A stretch of DNA of 64,000 bases from NCBI GenBank assembly GCA_043228905.1, contig JBHGNT010000066.1, forward strand, positions 1 through 64,000. Reading direction: 5' to 3'. Shown here piece after piece: positions 1 to 11,964 of the stretch (positions are counted from its first letter, which is position 1; each line of letters starts with the position of its first letter). Below the pieces are notes generated by a model. That model saw only the letters and a list, made by a program, of their open reading frames with translations. It was not told the DNA's origin and did no database searches. Origin of the DNA: Azolla caroliniana (taxonomy: Eukaryota > Polypodiophyta). A program made the translations under genes and the position numbers.

Positions 1-635
1 AGCTATGATATGGAATTCAAAAATCAAGATTTTGAAACTCAGGTCGAGAGACATGACGAAATTATCAAACATGAGGATTCAGTTGAGAGGAGCCCTTGAG
101 TAAATTAAAATGTTCATACCTAGCGAGTGTGATATCGGATTTCTGTGTTCAAACATGCGAATCGAAGCTAACAACGCTAGCTATGATATGGAATTAACAA
201 ATCAAGATTTTGAAACTCAGGTCGAGAGACATGACGAAATTAGCAAACATGAGGAGGGAGTTCAGAGGAACCTTTGAGTAAATTAAAATGTTCATACCTG
301 GCTCGTGTGATATCGGATTTTTGTGTTCAAACATGCGAATCGAAGCTAACAACGCTAGCTATGATATGGAATTAACAAATCAAGATTTTGAAACTCAGGT
401 CGAGAGACATGACGGAATTAGCAAACATGAGGAGTGAGTTGAGAGGAGCCCTTGAGTAAATTAAAATGTTCATACCTAGCGAGTGTGATATCGGATTTTT
501 GTGTTCAAACATGCGAATCGAAGCTAACAACGCTAGCTATGATATGGAATTAACAAATCAAGATTTTGAAACTCAGGTCGAGAGACATGACGGAATTAGC
601 AAACATGAGGAGTGAGTTGAGAGGAGCCCTTGAGT

Positions 636-813
636 AAATTAAAATGTTCATACCTAGCGAGTGTGATATCGGATTTTTGTGTTCAAACATGCGAATCGAA
701 GCTAACAACGCTAGCTATGATATGGAATTCAAAAATCAAGATTTTGAAACTCAGGTCGAGAGACATGACGAAATTACCAAATTTGAGGAGTGAGTTGAGA
801 GGAGCCCTTGAGT
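636..813. repeat. Representative class A monomer (178 bp)
   Basis: Reference copy for the class whose tail reads gagaggagcccttgagt. Phase is set to begin at aaattaaaatg. This copy carries tagcgag in the left part, gtgttcaaac, the EcoRI-containing middle block gaattcaaaaatc, and ttaccaaatttgagg before the tail. Class A is the commonest type in the first 9 kb and occurs throughout the window. Confidence 0.9.
732..745. other. AT-rich inverted repeat present in most monomers
   Basis: aaaatc-aa-gatttt is a 6-bp inverted repeat with a 2-base loop. In monomers with gaattcaaaaatc it extends to ttcaaa.../...ttgaa with one bulged A. It recurs about every 178 bp through the window; caaaattttg and gatattg variants weaken it. 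This entry marks one example. Confidence 0.8.
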
Positions 814-991
814 AAATTAAAATGTTCATACCTGGCGAGTGTGATATCGGATTTTTGTGTTCAAACATGCGAATCGAAGCTAACAACACTAGCTATGATA
901 TGGAATTCAAAAATCAAGATTTTGAAACTCAGGTCGAGAGACATGACGAAATTAGCAAACATGAGGAGGGAGTTCAGAGGAACCTTTGAGT
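814..991. repeat. Representative class B monomer (178 bp)
   Basis: Reference copy for the class whose tail reads gggagttcagaggaacctttgagt; after about 9 kb the same tail reads aaccattgagt. It is typically followed by a monomer with ggctcgtgtg instead of ggcgagtgtg in its left part, so the two markers are linked across the monomer junction. A and B alternate through the first 9 kb. Confidence 0.88.
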
Positions 992-3900
992 AAATTAAAA
1001 TGTTCATACCTGGCTCGTGTGATATCGGATTTTTGATTTCAAACATGCGAATCGAAGCTAACAACGCTAGCTATGATATGGAATTAACAAATCAAGATTT
1101 TGAAACTCAGGTCGAGAGACATGACGGAATTAGCAAACATGAGGAGTGAGTTGAGAGGAGCCCTTGAGTAAATTAAAATGTTCATACCTAGCGAGTGTGA
1201 TATCGGATTTTTGTGTTCAAACATGCGAATCGAAGCTAACAACGCTAGCTATGATATGGAATTCAAAAATCAAGATTTTGAAACTCAGGTCGAGAGACAT
1301 GACGAAATTACCAAATTTGAGGAGTGAGTTGAGAGGAGCCCTTGAGTAAATTAAAATGTTCATACCTGGCGAGTGTGATATCGGATTTTTGTGTACAAAC
1401 ATGCGAATCGAAGCTAACAACGCTAGCTATGATATGGAATTTAAAAATCAAGATTTTGAAACTCAGGTCGAGAGACATGACGAAATTAGCAAACATGAGG
1501 AGGGAGTTCAGAGGAACCTTTGAGTAAATTAAAATGTTCATACCTGGCTCGTGTGATATCGGATTTTTGTGTTCAAACATGCGAATCGAAGCTAACAACA
1601 CTAGCTATGATATGGAATTCAAAAATCAAGATTTTGAAACTCAGGTCGAGAGACATGACGAAATTAGCAAACATGAGGAGGGAGTTTAGAGGAACCTTTG
1701 AGTAAATTAAAATGTTCATACCTGGCTCGTGTGATATCGGATTTTTGTGTTCAAACATGCGAATCGAAGCTAACAACGCTAGCTATGATATAGAATTAAC
1801 AAATCAAGATTTTGAAACTCAGGTCGAGAGACATGACGGAATTAGCAAACATGAGGAGTGAGTTGAGAGGAGCCCTTGAGTAAATTAAAATGTTCATACC
1901 TAGCGAGTGTGATATCGGATTTTTGTGTTCAAACATGCGAATCGAAGCTAACAACGCTAGCTATAATATGGAATTCAAAAATCAAGATTTTGAAACTCAG
2001 GTCGAGAGACATGACGAAATTACCAAATTTGAGGAGTGAGTTGAGAGGAGCCCTTGAGTAAATTAAAATGTTCATACCTGGCGAGTGTGATATCGGATTT
2101 TTGTGTACAAACATGCGAATCGAAGCTAACAACGCTAGCTATGATATGGAATTTAAAAATCAAGATTTTGAAACTCAGGTCGAGAGACATGACGAAATTA
2201 GCAAACATGAGGAGGGAGTTCAGAGGAACCTTTGAGTAAATTAAAATGTTCATACCTGGCTCGTGTGATATCGGATTTTTGTGTTCAAACATGCGAATCG
2301 AAGCTAACAACGCTAGCTATGATATGGAATTAACAAATCAAGATTTTGAAACTCAGGTCGAGAGACATGACGGAATTAGCAAACATGAGGAGTGAGTTGA
2401 GAGGAGCCCTTGAGTAAATTAAAATGTTCATACCTAGCGAGTGTGATATCGGATTTTTGTGTTCAAACATGCGAATCGAAGCTAACAACGCTAGCTATGA
2501 TATGGAATTCAAAAATCAAGATTTTGAAACTCAGGTCGAGAGACATGACGAAATTACCAAATTTGAGGAGTGAGTTGAGAGGAGCCCTTGAGTAAATTAA
2601 AATGTTCATACCTGGCTCGTGTGATATCGGATTTTTGTGTTCAAACATGCGAATCGAAGCTAACAACACTAGCTATGATATGGAATTAACAAATCAAGAT
2701 TTTGAAACTCAGGTCGAGAGACATGACGAAATTAGCAAATATGAGGAGGGAGTTCAGAGGAACCTTTGAGTAAATTAAAATGTTCATACCTGGCTCGTGT
2801 GATATCGGATTTTTGTGTTCAAACATGCGAATCGAAGCTAACAACGCTAGCTATGATATGGAATTTAAAAATCAAGATTTTGAAACTCAGGTCGAGAGAC
2901 ATGACGAAATTAGCAAACATGAGGAGGGAGTTCAGAGGAACCTTTGAGTAAATTAAAATGTTCATACCTGGCTCGTGTGATATCGGATTTTTGTGTTCAA
3001 ACATGCGAATCGAAGCTAACAACGCTAGCTATGATATGGAATTAACAAATCAAGATTTTGAAACTCAGGTCGAGAGACATGACGGAATTAGCAAACATGA
3101 GGAGTGAGTTGAGAGGAGCCCTTGAGTAAATTAAAATGTTCATACCTAGCGAGTGTGATATCGGATTTTTGTGTTCAAACATGCGAATCGAAGCTAACAA
3201 CGCTAGCTATGATATGGAATTCAAAAATCAAGATTTTGAAACTCAGGTCGAGAGACATGACGAAATTACCAAATTTGAGGAGTGAGTTGAGAGGAGCCCT
3301 TGAGTAAATTAAAATGTTCATACCTGGCTCGTGTGATATCGGATTTTTGTGTTCAAACATGCGAATCGAAGCTAACAACACTAGCTATGATATGGAATTA
3401 ACAAATCAAGATTTTGAAACTCAGGTCGAGAGACATGACGAAATTAGCAAATATGAGGAGGGAGTTCAGAGGAACCTTTGAGTAAATTAAAATGTTCATA
3501 CCTGGCTCGTGTGATATCGGATTTTTGTGTTCAAACATGCGAATCGAAGCTAACAACACTAGCTATGATATGGAATTCAAAAATCAAGATTTTGAAACTC
3601 AGGTCGAGAGACATGACGAAATTAGCAAACATGAGGAGGGAGTTCAGAGGAACCTTTGAGTAAATTAAAATGTTCATACCTGGCTCGTGTGATATCGGAT
3701 TTTTGTGTTCAAACATGCGAATCGAAGCTAACAACGCTAGCTATGATATGGAATTAACCAATCAAGATTTTGAAACTCAGGTCGAGAGACATGACGAAAT
3801 TACCAAATTTGAGGAGTGAGTTGAGAGGAGCCCTTGAGTAAATTAAAATGTTCATACCTGGCGAGTGTGATATCGGATTTTTGTGTTCAAACATGCGAAT

Positions 3901-4094
3901 CGAAGCTAACAACGCTAGCTATGATATGGAATTCAAAAATCAAGATTTTGAAACTCAGGTCGAGAGACATGACGAAATTACCAAATTTGAGGAGTGAGTT
4001 GAGAGGAGCCCTTGAGTAAATTAAAATGTTCATACCTGGCGAGTGTTATATCGGATTTTTGTGTTCAAACATGCGAATCGAAGCTAACAACGCT

Positions 4095-7000
4095 AGCTAT
4101 GATATGGAATTCAAAAATCAAGATTTTGAAACTCAGGTCGAGAGACATGACGAAATTATCAAACATGAGGATTCAGTTGAGAGGAGCCCTTGAGTAAATT
4201 AAAATGTTCATACCTAGCGAGTGTGATATCGGATTTCTGTGTTCAAACATGCGAATCGAAGCTAACAACGCTAGCTATGATATGGAATTAACAAATCAAG
4301 ATTTTGAAACTCAGGTCGAGAGACATGACGAAATTAGCAAACATGAGGAGGGAGTTCAGAGGAACCTTTGAGTAAATTAAAATGTTCATACCTGGCTCGT
4401 GTGATATCGGATTTTTGTGTTCAAACATGCGAATCGAAGCTAACAACGCTAGCTATGATATGGAATTAACAAATCAAGATTTTGAAACTCAGGTCGAGAG
4501 ACATGACGGAATTAGCAAACATGAGGAGTGAGTTGAGAGGAGCCCTTGAGTAAATTAAAATGTTCATACCTAGCGAGTGTGATATCGGATTTTTGTGTTC
4601 AAACATGCGAATCGAAGCTAACAACGCTAGCTATGATATGGAATTAACAAATCAAGATTTTGAAACTCAGGTCGAGAGACATGACGGAATTAGCAAACAT
4701 GAGGAGTGAGTTGAGAGGAGCCCTTGAGTAAATTAAAATGTTCATACCTAGCGAGTGTGATATCGGATTTTTGTGTTCAAACATGCGAATCGAAGCTAAC
4801 AACGCTAGCTATGATATGGAATTCAAAAATCAAGATTTTGAAACTCAGGTCGAGAGACATGACGAAATTACCAAATTTGAGGAGTGAGTTGAGAGGAGCC
4901 CTTGAGTAAATTAAAATGTTCATACCTGGCGAGTGTGATATCGGATTTTTGTGTTCAAACATGCGAATCGAAGCTAACAACACTAGCTATGATATGGAAT
5001 TCAAAAATCAAGATTTTGAAACTCAGGTCGAGAGACATGACGAAATTAGCAAACATGAGGAGGGAGTTCAGAGGAACCTTTGAGTAAATTAAAATGTTCA
5101 TACCTGGCTCGTGTGATATCGGATTTTTGATTTCAAACATGCGAATCGAAGCTAACAACGCTAGCTATGATATGGAATTAACAAATCAAGATTTTGAAAC
5201 TCAGGTCGAGAGACATGACGGAATTAGCAAACATGAGGAGTGAGTTGAGAGGAGCCCTTGAGTAAATTAAAATGTTCATACCTAGCGAGTGTGATATCGG
5301 ATTTTTGTGTTCAAACATGCGAATCGAAGCTAACAACGCTAGCTATGATATGGAATTCAAAAATCAAGATTTTGAAACTCAGGTCGAGAGACATGACGAA
5401 ATTACCAAATTTGAGGAGTGAGTTGAGAGGAGCCCTTGAGTAAATTAAAATGTTCATACCTGGCGAGTGTGATATCGGATTTTTGTGTACAAACATGCGA
5501 ATCGAAGCTAACAACGCTAGCTATGATATGGAATTTAAAAATCAAGATTTTGAAACTCAGGTCGAGAGACATGACGAAATTAGCAAACATGAGGAGGGAG
5601 TTCAGAGGAACCTTTGAGTAAATTAAAATGTTCATACCTGGCTCGTGTGATATCGGATTTTTGTGTTCAAACATGCGAATCGAAGCTAACAACACTAGCT
5701 ATGATATGGAATTCAAAAATCAAGATTTTGAAACTCAGGTCGCGAGACATGACGAAATTAGCAAACATGAGGAGGGAGTTTAGAGGAACCTTTGAGTAAA
5801 TTAAAATGTTCATACCTGGCTCGTGTGATATCGGATTTTTGTGTTCAAACATGCGAATCGAAGCTAACAACGCTAGCTATGATATAGAATTAACAAATCA
5901 AGATTTTGAAACTCAGGTCGAGAGACATGACGGAATTAGCAAACATGAGGAGTGAGTTGAGAGGAGCCCTTGAGTAAATTAAAATGTTCATACCTAGCGA
6001 GTGTGATATCGGATTTTTGTGTTCAAACATGCGAATCGAAGCTAACAACGCTAGCTATAATATGGAATTCAAAAATCAAGATTTTGAAACTCAGGTCGAG
6101 AGACATGACGAAATTACCAAATTTGAGGAGTGAGTTGAGAGGAGCCCTTGAGTAAATTAAAATGTTCATACCTGGCGAGTGTGATATCGGATTTTTGTGT
6201 ACAAACATGCGAATCGAAGCTAACAACGCTAGCTATGATATGGAATTTAAAAATCAAGATTTTGAAACTCAGGTCGAGAGACATGACGAAATTAGCAAAC
6301 ATGAGGAGGGAGTTCAGAGGAACCTTTGAGTAAATTAAAATGTTCATACCTGGCTCGTGTGATATCGGATTTTTGTGTTCAAACATGCGAATCGAAGCTA
6401 ACAACGCTAGCTATGATATGGAATTAACAAATCAAGATTTTGAAACTCAGGTCGAGAGACATGACGGAATTAGCAAACATGAGGAGTGAGTTGAGAGGAG
6501 CCCTTGAGTAAATTAAAATGTTCATACCTAGCGAGTGTGATATCGGATTTTTGTGTTCAAACATGCGAATCGAAGCTAACAACGCTAGCTATGATATGGA
6601 ATTCAAAAATCAAGATTTTGAAACTCAGGTCGAGAGACATGACGAAATTACCAAATTTGAGGAGTGAGTTGAGAGGAGCCCTTGAGTAAATTAAAATGTT
6701 CATACCTGGCTCGTGTGATATCGGATTTTTGTGTTCAAACATGCGAATCGAAGCTAACAACACTAGCTATGATATGGAATTAACAAATCAAGATTTTGAA
6801 ACTCAGGTCGAGAGACATGACGAAATTAGCAAATATGAGGAGGGAGTTCAGAGGAACCTTTGAGTAAATTAAAATGTTCATACCTGGCTCGTGTGATATC
6901 GGATTTTTGTGTTCAAACATGCGAATCGAAGCTAACAACGCTAGCTATGATATGGAATTTAAAAATCAAGATTTTGAAACTCAGGTCGAGAGACATGACG

Positions 7001-7649
7001 AAATTAGCAAACATGAGGAGGGAGTTCAGAGGAACCTTTGAGTAAATTAAAATGTTCATACCTGGCTCGTGTGATATCGGATTTTTGTGTTCAAACATGC
7101 GAATCGAAGCTAACAACGCTAGCTATGATATGGAATTAACAAATCAAGATTTTGAAACTCAGGTCGAGAGACATGACGGAATTAGCAAACATGAGGAGTG
7201 AGTTGAGAGGAGCCCTTGAGTAAATTAAAATGTTCATACCTAGCGAGTGTGATATCGGATTTTTGTGTTCAAACATGCGAATCGAAGCTAACAACGCTAG
7301 CTATGATATGGAATTCAAAAATCAAGATTTTGAAACTCAGGTCGAGAGACATGACGAAATTACCAAATTTGAGGAGTGAGTTGAGAGGAGCCCTTGAGTA
7401 AATTAAAATGTTCATACCTGGCTCGTGTGATATCGGATTTTTGTGTTCAAACATGCGAATCGAAGCTAACAACACTAGCTATGATATGGAATTAACAAAT
7501 CAAGATTTTGAAACTCAGGTCGAGAGACATGACGAAATTAGCAAATATGAGGAGGGAGTTCAGAGGAACCTTTGAGTAAATTAAAATGTTCATACCTGGC
7601 TCGTGTGATATCGGATTTTTGTGTTCAAACATGCGAATCGAAGCTAACA
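4095..7649. repeat. 23-monomer higher-order repeat, copy 2 (truncated at its end)
   Basis: Nearly identical to 1-3,555 at an offset of 4,094 bp. One visible private change is gtcgcgagac near 5,740, where copy 1 has gtcgagagac. Identity ends inside the monomer near 7,649: copy 1 continues aacaacactagct then aattcaaaaatc, while this copy has aacaacgctagct then aattaacaaatc and jumps back to early-unit sequence. The last roughly three monomers of the unit are therefore missing here. Confidence 0.88.
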
Positions 7650-8735
7650 ACGCTAGCTATGATATGGAATTAACAAATCAAGATTTTGAAACTCAGGTCG
7701 AGAGACATGACGGAATTAGCAAACATGAGGAGTGAGTTGAGAGGAGCCCTTGAGTAAATTAAAATGTTCATACCTAGCGAGTGTGATATCGGATTTTTGT
7801 GTTTAAACATGCGAATCGAAGCTAACAACGCTAGCTATGATATGGAATTAACAAATCAAGATTTTGAAACTCAGGTCGAGAGACATGACGGAATTAGCAA
7901 ACATGAGGAGTGAGTTGAGAGGAGCCCTTGAGTAAATTAAAATGTTCATACCTAGCGAGTGTGATATCGGATTTTTGTGTTCAAACATGCGAATCGAAGC
8001 TAACAACGCTAGCTATGATATGGAATTCAAAAATCAAGATTTTGAAACTCAGGTCGAGAGACATGACGAAATTACCAAATTTGAGGAGTGAGTTGAGAGG
8101 AGCCCTTGAGTAAATTAAAATGTTCATACCTGGCGAGTGTGATATCGGATTTTTGTGTTCAAACATGCGAATCGAAGCTAACAACACTAGCTATGATATG
8201 GAATTCAAAAATCAAGATTTTGAAACTCAGGTCGAGAGACATGACGAAATTAGCAAACATGAGGAGGGAGTTCAGAGGAACCTTTGAGTAAATTAAAATG
8301 TTCATACCTGGCTCGTGTGATATCGGATTTTTGTGTTCAAACATGCGAATCGAAGCTAACAACGCTAGCTATGATATGGAATTAACCAATCAAGATTTTG
8401 AAACTCAGGTCGAGAGACATGACGAAATTACCAAATTTGAGGAGTGAGTTGAGAGGAGCCCTTGAGTAAATTAAAATGTTCATACCTAGCGAGTGTGATA
8501 TCGGATTTTTGTGTTCAAACATGCGAATCGAAGCTAACAACGCTAGCTATGATATGGAATTCAAAAATCAAGATTTTGAAACTCAGGTCGAGAGACATGA
8601 CGAAATTACCAAATTTGAGGAGTGAGTTGAGAGGAGCCCTTGAGTAAATTAAAATGTTCATACCTGGCGAGTGTTATATCGGATTTTTGTGTTCAAACAT
8701 GCGAATCGAAGCTAACAACGCTAGCTATGATATGG
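7572..8735. repeat. Partial, internally shortened third copy of the 4,094-bp unit
   Basis: From about 7,572 to 8,329 the sequence matches 4,368-5,125 at an offset of 3,204 bp (18 monomers). It then switches to match about 3,705-4,107 at an offset of 4,628 bp (26 monomers), shown by the rare aattaaccaatc at 3,752 and 8,380 and gagtgttatatcgg near 4,043 and 8,671. The switch removes about 15 monomers from the unit. A private change, gtgtttaaac, lies near 7,801. Beyond 8,735 the match stops at aattaacaaatcaagatatt. Confidence 0.8.
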
Positions 8736-9340
8736 AATTAACAAATCAAGATATTGAAACTCAGGTCGAGAGACATGACGAACTTAGCAAACTAGAGGAG
8801 TGAGTTGAGAGGAGCCCTTGAGTAAATTAAAATGTTCATACCTAGCGAGTGTGATATCGGATTTCTGTGTTCAAACATGCGATTTGAAGCTAACAACGCT
8901 AGCTATGATATGGAATTCAAAAGTCAAGATTTTGAAACTCAGGTCGAGAGACATGACGAAATTACCAAATTTGAGGAGTGAGTTGAGAGGAGCCCTTGAG
9001 TAAATTAAAATGTTCATACCTGGCGAGTGTGATATCGGATTTTTGTGTTCAAACATGCGAATCGAAGCTAACAACGCTAGCTATGATATGGAATTTAAAA
9101 ATCAAGATTTTGAAACTCAGGTGGAGAGACATGACGAAATTAGCAAACATGAGGAGGGAGTTCAGAGGAACCATTGAGTAAATTAAAATGTTCATACCTG
9201 GCTCGTGTGATATCAGATTTTTGTGTTCAAACATGCGAATCGAAGCTAACAACGCTAGCTATGATATGGAATTAACAAATCAAAATTTTGAAACTCAGGT
9301 CGAGAGACATGACGAAAATACCAAATTTGAGGAGTGAGGT
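8736..9340. repeat. Transition zone of class A/B monomers
   Basis: About three and a half monomers that do not continue the 4,094-bp unit. They carry rare variants: gacgaacttagcaaactagagg near 8,775, gcgatttgaagc near 8,880, caaaagtcaag near 8,929 and gtggagagac near 9,121. A monomer with catacctggctcg, atatcagatt and caaaattttg (9,190-9,340) recurs at about 12,210, 13,360, 14,500, 26,420 and 31,400. The zone ends at the first class C tail. Confidence 0.7.
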
Positions 9341-11094
9341 TGGAAGAGCTAGTAGGTAAATTAAAATGTTCATACCTAGCGAGTGTGATATCGGATTTTT
9401 GTGTACAAACATGCGAATCGAAGCTAACAACGCTAGCTATGATATAGAATTAAAAAATCAAGATTTTGAAACTCAGGTCGAGAGACATGACGAAATTAGC
9501 AAACATGAGGAGTGAGTTGGAAGAGCTAGTAGGTAAATTAAAATGTTCATACCTGGCGAGTGTGATATCGGATTTTTGTGTACAAACATGCGAATCGAAG
9601 CTAACAACGCTAGCTATGATATGGAATTAACAAATCAAGATTTTGAAACTCAGGTCGAGAGACATGAAGAAATTAGCAAACTTGAGGAGTGAGTTTAGAG
9701 GAGCCCTTGAGTAAATTAAAATGTTCATACCTGGCGAGTGTTATATCGGATTTTTTTGTACAAACATGCGAATCGAAGCTAACAACGCTAGCTATGATAT
9801 GGAATTAAAAAATCAAGATTATGAAACTCAGGTCGAGACACATGAAGAAATTAGCAAACATGAGGAGTGAGTTGAGACGAGCCCTTGAGTAAATTAAAAT
9901 GTTCATACCTAGCGAGTGTGATATCGGATTTTTTTGTACAAACATGCGAATCGAAGCTAACAACGCTAGCTATGATATGGAATTAACAAATCAAGATTTT
10001 GAAACTCAGGTCGAGAGACATGACGAAATTACAAAATTTGAGGAGTGAGGTTGGAAGAGCTAGTAGGTAAATTAAAATGTTCATACCTAGCGAGTGTGAT
10101 ATCGGATTTTTGTGTACAAACATGCGAATCGAAGCTAACAACGCTAGCTATGATATGGAATTAACAAATCAAGATTTTGAAACTCAGGTCGAGAGACATG
10201 AAGAAATTAGCAAACTTGAGGAGTGAGTTTAGAGGAGCCCTTGAGTAAATTAAAATGTTCATACCTGGCGAGTGTTATATCGGATTTTTTTGTACAAACA
10301 TGCGAATCGAAGCTAACAACGCTAGCTATGATATGGAATTAAAAAATCAAGATTATGAAACTCAGGTCGAGACACATGAAGAAATTAGCAAACATGAGGA
10401 GTGAGTTGAGACGAGCCCTTGAGTAAATTAAAATGTTCATACCTAGCGAGTGTGATATCGGATTTTTTTGTACAAACATGCGAATCGAAGCTAACAACGC
10501 TAGCTATGATATGGAATTAACAAATCAAGATTTTGAAACTCAGGTCGAGAGACATGACGAAATTACAAAATTTGAGGAGTGAGGTTGGAAGAGCTAGTAG
10601 GTAAATTAAAATGTTCATACCTAGCGAGTGTGATATCGGATTTTTGTGTACAAACATGCGAATCGAAGCTAACAACGCTAGCTATGATATAGAATTAAAA
10701 AATCAAGATTTTGAAACTCAGGTCGAGAGACATGACGAAATTAGCAAACATGAGGAGTGAGTTGGAAGAGCTAGTAGGTAAATTAAAATGTTCATACCTG
10801 GCGAGTGTGATATCGGATTTTTGTGTACAAATATGCGAATCGAAGCTAACAACGCTAGCTATGATATGGAATTAAAAAATCAAGATTTTGAAACTCAGGT
10901 CGAGAGACATGACGAAATTAGCAAACATGAGGAGTGAGTTGGAAGAGCTAGTAGGTAAATTAAAATGTTCATACCTAGCGAGTGTGATATCGGCTTTTTG
11001 TGTACAAATATGCGAATCGAAGCTAACAACGCTAGCTATGATATGGAATTAAAAAATCAAGATTTTGAAACTCAGGTCGAGAGACATGACGAAA
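9341..11094. repeat. Class C-rich block with a tandemly duplicated trimer
   Basis: First appearance of the ggaagagctagtaggt tail. Within it, 9,595-10,070 matches 10,130-10,605 at an offset of 534 bp (3 x 178). The trimer contains gacatgaagaaattagcaaac, then the T7 monomer (gagtgttatatcgg, tttttttgtac, gattatgaaac, gagacacatgaag), then a monomer ending ttacaaaatttgagg. Flanking monomers with tatagaatt sit at about 9,430 and 10,680. Later monomers to 11,094 are class C with gtgtacaaatatgcg. Confidence 0.8.
9715..9893. repeat. T7 marker monomer (first of twelve)
   Basis: A distinctive monomer with gagtgttatatcgg, a run of seven T before gtac, gattatgaaac, gagacacatgaag and tail gagacgagccc. The gagacacatgaag signature occurs at about 9,834, 10,368, 16,213, 18,880, 21,547, 35,414, 41,114, 42,720, 44,675, 48,409, 59,431 and 62,527. 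It is useful as a tracer of module movement within the array. Confidence 0.85.
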
Positions 11095-11964
11095 TTACCA
11101 AATTTGAGGAGTGAGTTGAGAGGAGCCCTTGAGTAAATTAAAATGTTCATACCTGGCGAGTGTGATATCGGATTTTTGTGTACAAACATGCGAATCGAAG
11201 CTAACAACGCTAGCTATGATATGGAATTTAAAAATCAAGATTTTGAAACTCTGGTCGAGAGACATGACGAAATTAGCAAACATGAGGAGGGAGTTCAGAG
11301 GAACCATTGAGTAAATTAAAATGTTCATACCTGGCTCGTGTGATATCGGATTTTTGTGTTCAAACATGCGAATCGAAGCTAACAACGCTAGCTATGATAT
11401 GGAATTAACAAATCAAGATTTTGAAACTCAGGTCGAGAGACATGACGAAATTAGCAAACATGAGGATTCAGTTGAGAGGAGCCCTTGAGTAAATTTAAAT
11501 GTTCATACCTAGCGAGTGTGATATCGGATTTCTGTGTTCAAACATGCGAATCGAAGCTAACAACGCTAGCTATGATATGGAATTAACAAATCAAGATATT
11601 GAAACTCAGGTCGAGAGACATGACGAAATTAGCAAACATGAGGAGGGAGTTCAGAGGAACCATTGAGTAAATTAAAATGTTCATACCTGGCTCGTGTGAT
11701 ATCGGATTTTTGTGTTCAAACATGCGAATCGAAGCTAACAACGCTAGCTATGATATGGAATTAACAAATCAAGATTTTGAAACTCAGGTCGAGAGACATG
11801 ACGAAATTACCAAATTTGAGGAGTGAGGTTGGAAGAGCTAGTAGGTAAATTAAAATGTTCATACCTAGCGAGTGTGATATCGGATTTATGTGTTCAAATA
11901 TGCGAATCGAAGCTAACAACGCTAGCTATGATATGGAATTCAAAAATCAACATTTTGAAACTTA
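11095..11964. repeat. Mixed A/B cassette, related to 17.3-17.9 kb and later copies
   Basis: Contains in order a monomer with aatttaaaaatc and tail gaaccattgag, a monomer with gaggattcag, one with atttctgtg and gatattgaaac, and a return to ggaagagctagtaggt at about 11,828. The same order recurs inside each 2,667-bp unit (about 17,296, 19,963, 22,630) and in the 4,983-bp unit (about 25,476, 30,459). Private changes here include gaaactctggtcg near 11,248 and aaatttaaatg near 11,490. Confidence 0.75.

Larger units (their letters stand above)
1..4094. repeat. 23-monomer higher-order repeat (4,094 bp), copy 1
   Basis: The window start re-occurs at 4,095 with the same diagnostic variants, including ttatcaaacatgaggattcag (61 and about 4,155) and the linked series of A and B monomers. 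Markers at 630, 808, 1,164, 1,342, 1,520, 1,876, 2,054, 2,410, 2,766 and 3,122 each recur exactly 4,094 bp later, which is 23 x 178. Private markers such as the tatagaatt monomer near 1,790 and the tataatatgg monomer near 1,963 are shared with copy 2. The unit may begin upstream of the window. Confidence 0.9.
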
